Part shown: piece after piece, positions 8,373 to 17,834 of the stretch
Position numbering within the stretch: the stretch's first letter is position 1
Layout: every line of letters starts with the position of its first letter
Source: Billgrantia pellis
Lineage (GTDB): Bacteria > Pseudomonadota > Gammaproteobacteria > Pseudomonadales > Halomonadaceae
Reading direction: 5' to 3'
Length of the DNA stretch: 64,000 bases
Assembly: GCF_008297955.1 (NCBI RefSeq)
Contig: NZ_VTPY01000007.1
Coordinates: forward strand, 186,001-250,000
Made by a program: the position numbers and the translations under genes
Notes under the pieces: model-generated
Told to the model about the DNA's origin: nothing
What the model saw: only the letters and a program-made list of their open reading frames with translations
Databases searched by the model: none

Positions 8373-9527
8373 TCAGTAACCCGTCATTTCCAGATAGCCG
8401 ATGCCCTTATCTTCACCGCTATCGGCATCGCGTGCGACCACTTCACCCTCCCAGTAGGGCACGCTGGTATCCATCCAGCGCTCGGCATGGGGCGCCTCGA
8501 CGATCAAATCGAATCCGGCGCCGGGAACCTCCAGGCGCCAGCGGGTGGGTATTTCACGCCCCGACACGCGTCGGGTGTCGAGCAGTGTCATGCCGATTGC
8601 GTCCGGCGCCAGTGCGGTGGGCTCGCCCTCGGGGGTGACCCAGGTGCCCGAGCGGTAGTCGCCACCGTCCTCGCCGCCGCCGCGCAGTTGGAAGGCCATC
8701 AGCTTGTGGCCACTCTCCAGGTGCAGCGAGAACCAGTCCCAGCCCTGCTGGCGTTCGTCGAGCAGTTGGCTGCTCCATTCGCGATCGAGCCAGCCGCGCC
8801 CGCTCACCATGCGCGTCTCGCCATCCAGCGTCACCTCGCCTTCAATGCGCCAGAACGGCTGGCTGTAGTAGAACGAGCCTTGGCCGTCGGCGGCCTTCTG
8901 GCTGAAGCCGGCCTCGCCGTGCAGTACCAGCGGCCCCTCGGCTGTCAGCGTCAGGTCATAACCGAAGCCACCGTGCTCGTCGTCCTGGTGCGCCGATAGG
9001 GAAAGCTCGGCGAAGGTGTCGGTCTTGCTTGCTTCGCCTGACGTTTCTACATGGCTGGCCAACTGCCAGTGATCGATCCAAGCGCGAAACGGTTCGGCAA
9101 CCGTTCCCGCCTGGCCCTCTTCACTGGCGCTATGGCTGCGGGCGAAGCGCTCCGCCACCCGGTGGGTGTCGCCCTGCGATACCGCCATGTGGGCCATCCA
9201 TAGCTGATCGGCAGCCCAGGGGGTGGGCTCGGGGCGTTCGTCCGGGGGTGTCATCGCCTGACGGAACAACGTCCACTGCAGTCCCAGCGGCTCGCTGCGC
9301 TCGTCCTCCAGGTTGGCGGTGAGGTACCACCATTCGATGCGGTAGTCCGGGTGGGCGGCGTGGTCTTGCGGGAAGCGCAGGGACGTGCCAGGCCGGGCCT
9401 GGGCGAAGTCGCCGGCTGCCTCGCCCAGCCCGGCGAAACCGGCCGCCTCGCTAGTCGGGGACTCGTCGGCGCAGCCTGCAAGCCAGGCGGTCGTCAGCAG
9501 GGTGGTCAGGATAGCGATGGGCTTCAT
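8373..9527 (-). CDS. AttH-like lipoprotein with lipocalin-like (CrtC-related) domains, 384 aa
   Basis: Signal peptide with lipobox LAGC (Cys18 region) marks a lipoprotein. The body has the AttH/carotenoid-hydratase-like signature (HAAHPDYRIEWWYLTANL, LQWTLFRQ, WSSQLLDERQQGWDWFSLHL), i.e. two lipocalin-like barrels. Start ATG 9527 overlaps the permease stop by four bases (ATGA), so translation is coupled. Together with the upstream permease and ATPase it matches the AttEFGH module of vibrios, thought to move a lipophilic or lipoprotein substrate across the envelope. Biochemical role unproven. Confidence 0.82.
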   Translation of the reverse strand: MKPIAILTTLLTTAWLAGCADESPTSEAAGFAGLGEAAGDFAQARPGTSLRFPQDHAAHPDYRIEWWYLTANLEDERSEPLGLQWTLFRQAMTPPDERPEPTPWAADQLWMAHMAVSQGDTHRVAERFARSHSASEEGQAGTVAEPFRAWIDHWQLASHVETSGEASKTDTFAELSLSAHQDDEHGGFGYDLTLTAEGPLVLHGEAGFSQKAADGQGSFYYSQPFWRIEGEVTLDGETRMVSGRGWLDREWSSQLLDERQQGWDWFSLHLESGHKLMAFQLRGGGEDGGDYRSGTWVTPEGEPTALAPDAIGMTLLDTRRVSGREIPTRWRLEVPGAGFDLIVEAPHAERWMDTSVPYWEGEVVARDADSGEDKGIGYLEMTGY

Positions 9528-12019
9528 GGCGCTTCCTCCGCCAGCAGGGCACGGGGCGGCGTGCGCCACAGGCGGGCCGCGGGCAGCGCCGCGGCGAGCA
9601 GCGCCACCGCGCCGGCGGTTGCCAGGGTCAGGGCGATGTCGCCGGGGAAGACATGCAGCGGCAGGCGCCAGCCGAAGGCGGCGACATTGATCACCGCCAC
9701 CAGGCCCAGTGCCAGCACGCTTCCCAGCGGTACGGCGAGCGCGCCGACGGCCAGCGCCATGCCGCCGAGCTGGGCCAGCTGAATGGCGACCAATCGAGCA
9801 CGTGGCACGCCCAGCGCCCACAGCGGGGCGAGCTGGCGCCGGCGCTCCCGAGCCTGAGCCAAGAGACTCGCGAGCAGGGCCAAGGCGGCCACGGCCAGGG
9901 TCAGCACGCTCAGCGCCCGGGTGATGGTGAAGGTGCGTTCGAAGATCTCGACGGAGACCCGCTTCACCTCGCGCTGATCCACCAGCGCGTCGCTGCCTAG
10001 TTCGAAACGCTGGCGCAGCGCGTCGCGCAACCCGACCTCGTCGGCACCCACGGTGAGTACGATGCCGATCGAGCTGGGTGTGGCGGCGAAGCGTTCGGCC
10101 AACTTCGGCGTGGCCAGCAGCACCTCGCCGCGGGTGTTGCCGTAGTCGGGGTAGACGGCCGCTACCACGAGTGTCTCTTGCCCGCCCGGAGCCGACAGCG
10201 TCAGACGATCGCTCGGGGCGAGGCCCTGGTCGATGGCCAACTGCTCGTTGACGAACGCCTCGCCCGCGGCGAACGACTGCCAGGCGGCGTCGCGGCCGGC
10301 CTGGGTCGCGAGCAGCGGCCAGCTCGGGATCAGCGATTCGCCGGGGGTGATGCCGTAGAGGCCGACCGGCAGGTGCGGCGTGCGTGCCCCGCCGGTTCCT
10401 TCGACCTCTAGCAGGGTGGCCTCGGCATGGCGGGTCGGCAGCAGTTCGGCGACCTCGGGGCGCTCGGCCAGCCACGCCTGCACCGCATCGAACTGCTCGG
10501 GAGCCGGGCGCAGGTAGTAGTCCGCCACCAGGCGCTGGTCGAGCCATTCGAGGAAGGTGAGGCGGAAGCCGCCGACCATGCTGCTCACGCCCAGGTTGGC
10601 GGAGAGCGCGATCAGTAGCGCCATCATGGCCAGCGCCAGGCGCGGCAGCTGCAGCTTCAGGTCGGCCAGCGCCCACTGCGCCAACGGCCGGCGCCGCATT
10701 AGCCGGCCGAGCCCGGCCAGCGCCAGGGCCAGCAGCGGCGGTAGCAGTAGTGCGCTGGTCAACAGCAGCGCGGCGATCAGGCCGAAGCCGGCCAGTAGCC
10801 CTTCGCCGGTAGGTTGGTGTGTGAGCCAGACCCACAGCCCCAGGCCACCCGCCGCGACGGCGCCCCCCGTCAGCGCCATGCCGCGCAGCTGGCGTAGGAA
10901 ACCGGCGCGCCAGGCCTGGGCCTGGCCCAGGCCCAGCACGCTCAGCCTGGCGGCTCGCCACAGCACGCCGCTGCCCGCCAGCAGCAGCCCACCCAGGGTG
11001 ACGCCGAGCCCGCCAAGCCAGTAATGCCAGGGGAGGTTGAGCATGACCGCCACATCGGCGCCGTAGAGGCTGCCCAGGGTGGCCGCCACGTCGGGCAGCA
11101 GCACGCGGGCCAGCCACACGCCGCTGGCGATGCCGGCCAGGGCGCCGATGACACCCAGCAGCACAAGTTCCAGCGCGAGCAGCCCGACCAGGCCGCGGCC
11201 CGACACGCCCAGCGCGCGCAACGTGCGCAGCATGCCCAGGCGCTGCTCCAGCGCCAGGCCCAGAGCCGCCTGCACAATGAAGAGCCCCACGACCAGCGCC
11301 AGCAGCGCCATGGCGGTGAGGTTGAGGTGAAAGCTCTCGGTAAGCTGGCCGGGCGAGACCAGCGTGGTCGCGCGGGTCAGCACCAGCCCCTCGGGAGGAT
11401 GCTCGAGCGCTTTGGGTGCGGTGACCAGCCGCGACAGCCGCTCGCCGCTATCGAGCAGCACCGCGGCGGCGGCGATGTCCATCACCAGGGTGCCCGGGGG
11501 CAGCATGGGGGAGAGCACCAGCGGCGGCAGCCGGCCTGTGGCCAGGCGCGGCTCGGCGCCGGGGGCCTCGCGGGCGTTCACGCCCAGCGCAGGCAAGGTA
11601 TCCGGGGCAATGCGGGTCTGCCACGGCGGGGTGAGAAAATCGGTCAGCTCGCCCTGGCTCGAGGCGGCGGCAAAGGCGCTGTCGCCGGGCAGGGTGAAGG
11701 GGTCGACACCGATCACGCGCAGCTCGGTGCCGTCGGACGCTTCCAGCGTGCCTTCGAGCAGCGGCGAGACGGGCAGCCCGGCGCGACGCAGGCGCAGATA
11801 ATCCTCGCGGGTCAATGGCTCGCCGTCGCGGCGTTCCAGGCGGTCTAGCCCGGTGCTGAACAGCGCCTCGGCGCGGGCGTAGCTGTCGCGGGCCGAGGCA
11901 TTGATCGCCTGTACGCCGCTCCACAGTGCACCGGCCACCCACAGCCCCAGCAGCAGCATGGCGAGCTGGCCGGGGTGGCGCTTGTAGTGCGAAAGCAATG
12001 TCACCAGGGCGGTCAGCAT
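9524..12019 (-). CDS. FtsX-type ABC transporter permease (AttFG-like), 831 aa
   Basis: Large MacB/LolC-type permease: one helix at residues ~17-38, a periplasmic domain, a first FtsX block (~240-400), a second long periplasmic domain (~490-680) and a final FtsX block (~700-830). Two FtsX domains in one chain are typical of lipoprotein- or peptide-linked exporters working by mechanotransmission. It overlaps the ATPase by one base (TGATG) and the lipoprotein by four. Confidence 0.86.
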   Translation of the reverse strand: MLTALVTLLSHYKRHPGQLAMLLLGLWVAGALWSGVQAINASARDSYARAEALFSTGLDRLERRDGEPLTREDYLRLRRAGLPVSPLLEGTLEASDGTELRVIGVDPFTLPGDSAFAAASSQGELTDFLTPPWQTRIAPDTLPALGVNAREAPGAEPRLATGRLPPLVLSPMLPPGTLVMDIAAAAVLLDSGERLSRLVTAPKALEHPPEGLVLTRATTLVSPGQLTESFHLNLTAMALLALVVGLFIVQAALGLALEQRLGMLRTLRALGVSGRGLVGLLALELVLLGVIGALAGIASGVWLARVLLPDVAATLGSLYGADVAVMLNLPWHYWLGGLGVTLGGLLLAGSGVLWRAARLSVLGLGQAQAWRAGFLRQLRGMALTGGAVAAGGLGLWVWLTHQPTGEGLLAGFGLIAALLLTSALLLPPLLALALAGLGRLMRRRPLAQWALADLKLQLPRLALAMMALLIALSANLGVSSMVGGFRLTFLEWLDQRLVADYYLRPAPEQFDAVQAWLAERPEVAELLPTRHAEATLLEVEGTGGARTPHLPVGLYGITPGESLIPSWPLLATQAGRDAAWQSFAAGEAFVNEQLAIDQGLAPSDRLTLSAPGGQETLVVAAVYPDYGNTRGEVLLATPKLAERFAATPSSIGIVLTVGADEVGLRDALRQRFELGSDALVDQREVKRVSVEIFERTFTITRALSVLTLAVAALALLASLLAQARERRRQLAPLWALGVPRARLVAIQLAQLGGMALAVGALAVPLGSVLALGLVAVINVAAFGWRLPLHVFPGDIALTLATAGAVALLAAALPAARLWRTPPRALLAEEAP

Positions 12020-12708
12020 CAGCGGCGGCTCGCCTCCTGATCGTATTCCTCGAGAGGCTCGAGCCGGCCATGGGTCAGCCGCAGGCAGCGGTCCAACGGC
12101 GTCGCCACCTGCGGGCTGTGGGTCACCATCAGCAAGGCGCTGCCGGCCTCGCGCACCAGCTCGAGCAGCAGCTCCAGCACGTCACCGGCGCTGGCCTCGT
12201 CGAGGTTGCCGGTGGGTTCGTCGGCAAGCAGCAGGGCGGGGCGGGGCGCCAACGCACGGCCGATGGCCAGACGCTGCTGTTGGCCGCCGGAAAGCTGTTC
12301 GGGGTAGCGGCGCTCCAGCCCGGCCAGGCCCAGCCGTTCGGCGAGGTGCGTCGACCACTCGGGACGCTCGCGCCCGGCCAGTCGCGCCTGCAGCCGCAGG
12401 TTATCGAATACGTTCAGGCTCGGCACCAAGTGGAACTGCTGAAAGACCAGCCCCAGGGTATCGCGGCGCAGCCGGGCGCGTGACGGTTCGTTCAGGGCGG
12501 AAATTGCGTGTCCGGCAACGTTTACTTCACCGGCATCCGGCAGGTCGAGCCCCGCCGCCAGGTGCAACAGGGTCGACTTGCCGCTACCGGATTCGCCCAT
12601 CAGTGCCAGGCTCTCGCCGCCACCCAGGCGCAGGTCGATCCCTTCGAGCACAACGAGCGGCCCTTGGGGCGTGGCATAGGCCTTGTGCACCTGGTTGAAT
12701 TCGAGCAT
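12019..12708 (-). CDS. MacB/LolD-type ABC transporter ATP-binding protein, 229 aa
   Basis: Walker [12 protein letters not shown] (~38-48), Q-loop FQQFHLVPSLNVFDNL, signature LSGGQQQRLAIGRAL, Walker B LLLADEPTGNLD and MVTHS. The LDEA(S) after Walker B is typical of the LolD/MacB/FtsE group. First gene of the three-gene AttE-FG-H-like unit; its start follows a GGGAGCC region and lies 119 bases from the divergent AraC gene. Confidence 0.9.
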   Translation of the reverse strand: MLEFNQVHKAYATPQGPLVVLEGIDLRLGGGESLALMGESGSGKSTLLHLAAGLDLPDAGEVNVAGHAISALNEPSRARLRRDTLGLVFQQFHLVPSLNVFDNLRLQARLAGRERPEWSTHLAERLGLAGLERRYPEQLSGGQQQRLAIGRALAPRPALLLADEPTGNLDEASAGDVLELLLELVREAGSALLMVTHSPQVATPLDRCLRLTHGRLEPLEEYDQEASRR

Positions 12709-12827
12709 GGCGGCTCCCGTCGATGTTGCGGCGATGATGCCATGGTCGCAGAGTAACTGGCCAAGGCTGCAGGTAACTTACCATGTCGGCATGATCGGTT
12801 CTGCCAGGCGAACCAAGGGAGAGGGGC

Positions 12828-13835
12828 GTGTCCGTCACGGTATCCATGCATTTCGTCAATGAGCTGTTCCGCGGCGTGCCCAAGAGCGAAGCGGCTCGCG
12901 AGGCGTATCTTGTGCGCGCCGGGATCCCGCCGTTCCTGCTTGCCGCCCCCCATGGGCGAGTCACCGTGGAACAATTCGCCACGCTTTACCGGTTACTGGT
13001 CAACGACCGTGACGACGAGACACCGGGCTTCTTCGCCCGTCCGCTGCGTGGCGGCACGCTCAAGCTGCTGTGCCTGAGCGTGCTGGAGGCACCCACGCTG
13101 AAGGTGGCGCTGCACCGCTACACGCTGTTCTTTCGTATCGTGCTGGACGACTTCGGTTATGAGCATGGCGTCGAGGATGGCCTGGCGAGGGTGGCGCTGG
13201 TGGAGCATCGGCCGCCCGCAGGCAGCCGTATCCTGATACACGAGCTAATGCTCAAATTGTTCCACGGCATCGCCTCGTGGATGATCGCGCGCAAGATCCC
13301 ACCGCTGAAGATGGAGTGCGCCTACGACCAGCCGGCCCACAGTTCCGACTACCGTTACTTCTATCCCGGCAGGGTGAGCTTCGGACAGCCGCAGACCGCC
13401 ATGTACTTCGACGCCGCCCTGCTCGAACAGCCAATCCGCCAGACCAAGCAGCACCTGGGCGCCTTCCTGCGCCGGGCGCCGGCCGACTGGTTCTACGTCT
13501 CCTTCGCCGATCGCCTGGTCTCGCACCGGGTTCGCGAACACCTCTCGCGTCACCTGGCCTCTTCGAGCTCGGTGCGCGACGTGGCTTCGGCGCTGCACAT
13601 GTCGGCGCGAACCCTGGCGCGGCGACTCGCCGATGAGGGCACTCACTACCAGGCGGTGAAGGACGAGTTCCGGCGCGACTTCGCCATCCAGGCGCTGACC
13701 CGCTCCGAGCGGCCGCTGCCGGCCATTGCCGACGCGCTGGGCTTTCAGGACCTGGCCTGCTTCAGCCGCGCCTTCAAGGCCTGGACGGGCAATTCGCCCG
13801 CCGCCTATCGGCGGGCGCCACAGCCGATGGCCTGA
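12828..13835 (+). CDS. AraC family transcriptional regulator, 335 aa
   Basis: N-terminal arabinose-binding-type ligand domain (residues ~15-200) and a C-terminal double helix-turn-helix (~235-333) with SVRDVASALHMSARTLARRLADEG and ALGFQDLACFSRAFKAWTGNSPAAYRR. GTG start after GAGGGG. Members of this OruR/ArgR-like subgroup usually control an adjacent catabolic operon. It ends one base before the convergent thiolase, so the acyl-CoA operon on the other strand is the obvious candidate target (inference). Confidence 0.88.
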   Translation: MSVTVSMHFVNELFRGVPKSEAAREAYLVRAGIPPFLLAAPHGRVTVEQFATLYRLLVNDRDDETPGFFARPLRGGTLKLLCLSVLEAPTLKVALHRYTLFFRIVLDDFGYEHGVEDGLARVALVEHRPPAGSRILIHELMLKLFHGIASWMIARKIPPLKMECAYDQPAHSSDYRYFYPGRVSFGQPQTAMYFDAALLEQPIRQTKQHLGAFLRRAPADWFYVSFADRLVSHRVREHLSRHLASSSSVRDVASALHMSARTLARRLADEGTHYQAVKDEFRRDFAIQALTRSERPLPAIADALGFQDLACFSRAFKAWTGNSPAAYRRAPQPMA

Positions 13836-15023
13836 TCAGCAGCGCTCGATCAACAGGGCGATGCCTTGTCCCCCCCCGATGCACAGGGTGATCAGCCCGT
13901 AGCGGCCGCCGGTGCGTTCCAGCTCGGCCAGCGCCTTGATCGTGAGGATCGCGCCGGTGGCGCCGACGGGATGCCCCAACGCCACGGCGCCGCCGTTGGG
14001 ATTGAGGCGCTCGGCAGGGAAGTCGAGCTCCTGGGCCACCGCCATGGCCTGGGCGGCGAAGGCTTCGTTGGACTCGATCACATCGATATCGGCGATGGAA
14101 AGCCCCGCTTCGTCGAGGCAGCGGCGTACGGCGGGAATCGGCCCCAGGCCCATCAGGCTGGGCTCGACCCCGGCGGTGCTGGCGGCGATCAGCCGGGCGC
14201 GGGGGGCCAGGCCGCGGCGGTCGGCCTCGTCGGCGTGGGCCAGTACCAGGCTGGCGGCGCCGTCGTTGATGCCCGAGGCGTTGCCGGCGGTGACCACGCC
14301 CTCCTTGGTGAAGGCGGGCTTGAGGCGGGCGAGGTCCTCCAGTGTGATGCCGTCGCGCACGTGCTCGTCGCGTGCGAACTGGCGCTCGTTCTTGCCCTCG
14401 CGCACCGTGACCGGCACGATCTGACCCTCGAAACGGCCCTCGGCGATGGCGCGGGCGGCCTTCTGGTGGCTCTCCAGGGCGAAGCGGTCGATCGCCTCGC
14501 GGCCGAGCTCGCAGCGCTTGGCGATGTTCTCGGCGGTGACCCCCATGTGGCCGCTGCCGAAGGGGTCGCTGAGCACGCCGAGGGTCAGGTCGGTGACGCT
14601 GGCGTGGCCCATGCGCAGGCCGTTGCGCGCCTGGGGCGGCAACAGGTAGGCGCCGCGGCTCATCGACTCGGCGCCGCCGGCCAGCGCCAGGCGGCTGTCG
14701 CCGAGCACGATCTGCTGGGCGGCGGAGAGGATCGCCTGCACCCCGGAGCCGCACAGGCGATTGACGTTGAACGCCGCCGCGCCTTCGGGTACGCCGGCCT
14801 CCAGGGCGATATGCCGGGCCAGGTAGGCGTCCTGTGACCCGGTGGTGATGATATGGCCGTAGACGGCGTGATCGACCTCTCCGGCCTCGACGCCGGCGCG
14901 GACCAGCGCCTCGCGGGCGGTAGCGGTGCCCAGCTCATGGGGAGCAAGCCCGGCCAGGCTGCCGCCGAAGCTGCCGATGGCGGTGCGGGCGCTGCCGAGA
15001 ATGACGACGGAATCGAGCCGCAT
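13836..15023 (-). CDS. acetyl-CoA C-acyltransferase (thiolase), 395 aa
   Basis: Catalyses CoA-dependent cleavage of 3-ketoacyl-CoA (or the reverse condensation). Active-site Cys91 (RLCGSG), His351 (GHPVGATGA) and Cys381 (LCIGGGQG) are all present, and the length fits the thiolase family. Last gene of a four-gene operon behind a binding protein, CoA ligase and acyl-CoA dehydrogenase, so a degradative role is likely. Start ATG follows AGGAG. The CIGGGQG motif is shared by PhaA/BktB and FadA types, so chain-length preference is open. Confidence 0.92.
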   Translation of the reverse strand: MRLDSVVILGSARTAIGSFGGSLAGLAPHELGTATAREALVRAGVEAGEVDHAVYGHIITTGSQDAYLARHIALEAGVPEGAAAFNVNRLCGSGVQAILSAAQQIVLGDSRLALAGGAESMSRGAYLLPPQARNGLRMGHASVTDLTLGVLSDPFGSGHMGVTAENIAKRCELGREAIDRFALESHQKAARAIAEGRFEGQIVPVTVREGKNERQFARDEHVRDGITLEDLARLKPAFTKEGVVTAGNASGINDGAASLVLAHADEADRRGLAPRARLIAASTAGVEPSLMGLGPIPAVRRCLDEAGLSIADIDVIESNEAFAAQAMAVAQELDFPAERLNPNGGAVALGHPVGATGAILTIKALAELERTGGRYGLITLCIGGGQGIALLIERC

Positions 15024-15068
15024 GAAACTCTCCTGTGTTCTTCGTTCTTCGATTGCCTGAGCAAGCCA

Positions 15069-16226
15069 TCAGGCCGCGTCGCTCTTGCCGAGCAGCGAGC
15101 GGGCGATCACTTCCTTCATGATTTCCGAGGTGCCGGCGTAGAGGGTCTGAACGCGGGCATCCAGGTAGAAGCGCGAAATCGGGTATTCCCGGGTATAACC
15201 GTAGCCGCCGAACAGCTGCAGGCAGGCGTCGATGGTGCGGCACTGCATCTCGCTGAGCTGCAGCTTGAGAATGGCGGCGTCGGTGGTGCTCATCTCGCCG
15301 CGGCGATGCTTGGCCACGCACTGCTCGAAGTAGGCGCGGCCCATGTCGATCTGGGCACGCACCTCGGCCAGGGTAAAGCGGGTGTTCTGGAAGTCGCCCA
15401 CGGCGCGGCCAAAGGCGCGGCGTTCGCGCACGTAGTCGAGGGTCAGCCCCAGCGCCCCTTCCATGGCGCCCAGCGCCTGGGCCGCCACGCCGAGGCGCTC
15501 GCGGGGCAGCTCCTGCATCAAGTAGGGAAAACCCGAGCCTTCCTCGCCGAGCAGGGCATCTTCGGGCAGCCGCAGGTCGTCGAAGAACAGCTCGGCGGTG
15601 TCGCTGGCGTGCTGGCCGATTTTCTTGATCGGCTGGCCGCGGGAGAAGCCGGCAAGCGCGGTGTCGACCAGGAAGAGCGATACGCCGCGGGCCCCGGCGC
15701 CGGGGTCGGTCTTGGCACAGACGATGACCAGGTCGGCCACCTGGCCGTTGGTGATGAACAGCTTGCTGCCGTCGAGTCGCCAGCCGTTGCCGGTGCGGCT
15801 GGCGCGGGTCTTCATCGCCGCCAGGTCGCTGCCCGCGCCGGGCTCGGTCATGGCGATGGCGCCGATCGCCTCGCCGCGGGCCATGGCCGGCAGCCAGCAC
15901 TCGCGCTGCGTCGGCGTGGCGATGTGCAGCAGGTAGGGCATGACGATGTTGGCGTGAATGTTGTAGGCGCTGGCCAGCCCGCCGAAGCCCTGACGCGATA
16001 TCTCCTCCAGCGCCAGCTGGACGATGGCGAAGTCGGCGCCACTGCCACCCATCTCCTCGGGCAGGTCGATGCCGAGCAGGCCGGCCTCGCCGAGCTTGTG
16101 CCACAGCGAACGCGGCATCTCGCCGGCGGCCTCCCACGCCTCGTAGTGGGGCGCCACTTCCTGCTCGAGAAAGCGGCGGATGGTGTCGTGGAACAGCGGC
16201 GTCAGGTCGTCTTGCGTTTCAGTCAT
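15069..16226 (-). CDS. acyl-CoA dehydrogenase, 385 aa
   Basis: FAD enzyme introducing the 2,3-double bond in an acyl-CoA. Family motifs: MTEPGAGSD (127-134), FITNG and FGGYGYTREYPISRFYLDA. The position that carries the catalytic Glu in medium-chain enzymes is Ala364 here (YAGTSEI); instead Glu256 (in AMEGAL) falls at the spacing of the base in the long-chain and isovaleryl-CoA enzymes. This suggests a long- or branched-chain substrate. The gene lies four bases after the ligase. Confidence 0.92.
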   Translation of the reverse strand: MTETQDDLTPLFHDTIRRFLEQEVAPHYEAWEAAGEMPRSLWHKLGEAGLLGIDLPEEMGGSGADFAIVQLALEEISRQGFGGLASAYNIHANIVMPYLLHIATPTQRECWLPAMARGEAIGAIAMTEPGAGSDLAAMKTRASRTGNGWRLDGSKLFITNGQVADLVIVCAKTDPGAGARGVSLFLVDTALAGFSRGQPIKKIGQHASDTAELFFDDLRLPEDALLGEEGSGFPYLMQELPRERLGVAAQALGAMEGALGLTLDYVRERRAFGRAVGDFQNTRFTLAEVRAQIDMGRAYFEQCVAKHRRGEMSTTDAAILKLQLSEMQCRTIDACLQLFGGYGYTREYPISRFYLDARVQTLYAGTSEIMKEVIARSLLGKSDAA

Positions 16227-16229
16227 GGG

Positions 16230-17792
16230 TCAGCTCAGGTCCTTGCGCAGGTGGCGCTTGAGAATCTTACCGGCGGTGCTCTTGGGCAGGGCCTCGGCGA
16301 ACAGGATCCGCTTGGGCACCTTGTAGGGCGCCATATGGGCCTTGGCGTGGGCGATCAGCTCCTCTTCGCTCACCTCCATGCCCTCCTTGGCGACCACCAC
16401 GGCGGTGATCGCCTCGATCCACTTCGCATCGGGCAGGCCCACCACGGCGACCTCGGAGACGGCCGGGTGCTTGAACAGTCCCTCTTCCACCTCGCGGCTG
16501 GCCACCACCACGCCGCCGGTGTTGATCACGTCCTTGATGCGGTCGACCACGTAGAGATAGCCCGCCTTGTCGAAGTACCCCACGTCGCCGGAGTGGAACC
16601 AGCCGCCGGCGAAGGCCTCGTCGGTCATGTCGGGCTTGTCCCAGTAGCCGGTGAGCAGCTGCGGCGAGCGATGCACGATTTCGCCGTGCTCACCGGGCGG
16701 CACGTCGTTCATCTCCAAATCGACGATGCGCGTCTCCACCGTGAGAATGGGGCGGCCCGCCGACGCCGGGCGCTCGGCATGCTCCTGGGGGCGCAGCACC
16801 GTGGCCAGCGGGGCGATCTCGCTCTGGCCGTAGCAGTTATAGAGCCCCACGCCGGGAAGTCGCCGCTGCAGTTCCTCGAGCACCGGCACCGGCATGATCG
16901 AGGCGCCGTAGTAGGCCTTCTTCAGCGTGGAAAGATCGAAGGTATCGAAGTCGGAGTGGCGCAGCAGGCTAATCCACACCGTGGGCGGGGCGAAGAACGA
17001 GGCAATGCCCTCGCCGGCGATCTGTGCCAGACAATCGTCGGGCAGCGGGGCCATGCGAAGGTGCACCGGGGCACCGAGCAGCAGCGCCGGCATCAGGAAC
17101 ACGTGCATCTGCGCCGAATGATAGAGCGGCAGCGCGGCCAGCATCGGTTCGTCGCCCTTGATGTCGAGCTCCACCATGCAGGCCATGTACTCGGCGAGCA
17201 GCGCCTGGTGGGTCATCATCGCCGCCTTGGGCGCTGCCGTGGTGCCCGAGGTGTAGAGCAACTGGGCCAAGCTGGTAGCATCAATTTCTACCTCGGGCTC
17301 GCTGACGTCGCCGTTGTCTTCGTCGAGCGCCACCTGCAGCACGTCGAAGCCCGCCTGCGTTTCCGCATGCAGGGTGCCGGCGAGGGTGAGGCCGAGCCCT
17401 CCGCTCGCCTTCGTCACGTTCTCGGCCAGGCTCGTATCGCTGAGCAGCCCAGCCGCGCCGGACTGCTCAAGGATATAGCGCAGCTCGTCGGCGCTCAGGG
17501 CGAAGTTGACCGGCACGTGCACCAGGCCGGCCCGGGTGGCGGCCAACCAGGCGATCGCGTAGGCGTCGGAGTTCTTGCCGTAGGCGGCCAGGCGGTCGCC
17601 CGGTTCCAGGCCCGCTGCGAGCAGGCGATTGGCGACTCGGTTCACCGCCCGATTCAGCTCGGCGTAGTTCCAGCGCCGGCCCTCGAAGGCCAGCGCCAGC
17701 TTGTTGCCATGCTTGCGTGCGCTGCGGCTGAGCGCGGCGCCGATGGTGTTCTGCTGGATCCTGCTGTGAGCATTCTCGACTGTATGGCTCAT
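16230..17792 (-). CDS. acyl-CoA ligase (AMP-binding, ANL superfamily), 520 aa
   Basis: Activates a carboxylic acid to its CoA thioester through an acyl-AMP. Motifs in order: LLYTSGTTAAPK (ATP P-loop), YNCYGQSE, SGDVGYFDKAGYLYVVDRIKD and the C-terminal catalytic lysine in PKSTAGKILKR. Length fits medium/long-chain or aromatic acid ligases; substrate is not evident. AGAGGA precedes the start. Transcribed with the dehydrogenase and thiolase. Confidence 0.92.
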   Translation of the reverse strand: MSHTVENAHSRIQQNTIGAALSRSARKHGNKLALAFEGRRWNYAELNRAVNRVANRLLAAGLEPGDRLAAYGKNSDAYAIAWLAATRAGLVHVPVNFALSADELRYILEQSGAAGLLSDTSLAENVTKASGGLGLTLAGTLHAETQAGFDVLQVALDEDNGDVSEPEVEIDATSLAQLLYTSGTTAAPKAAMMTHQALLAEYMACMVELDIKGDEPMLAALPLYHSAQMHVFLMPALLLGAPVHLRMAPLPDDCLAQIAGEGIASFFAPPTVWISLLRHSDFDTFDLSTLKKAYYGASIMPVPVLEELQRRLPGVGLYNCYGQSEIAPLATVLRPQEHAERPASAGRPILTVETRIVDLEMNDVPPGEHGEIVHRSPQLLTGYWDKPDMTDEAFAGGWFHSGDVGYFDKAGYLYVVDRIKDVINTGGVVVASREVEEGLFKHPAVSEVAVVGLPDAKWIEAITAVVVAKEGMEVSEEELIAHAKAHMAPYKVPKRILFAEALPKSTAGKILKRHLRKDLS

Positions 17793-17834
17793 GACGATCC
17801 TCTTGTGCTTGTTTATGGGTCGTGAACGAAACGC

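Noticed and set aside
8373..11117. Open frame of over 900 codons through the AttH and permease genes
   Set aside because: Only its last part (from ATG 9527) has a lipobox and family motifs; the rest is an alternative frame of the permease gene with Arg/Ala/Gly-rich composition typical of GC-rich shadow frames.
14853..17825. A 990-codon open frame on the plus strand
   Set aside because: It is antisense to the thiolase, dehydrogenase and ligase genes, which all have intact motifs; its composition (long runs of His, Gln, Val, Gly) is that of a shadow frame.
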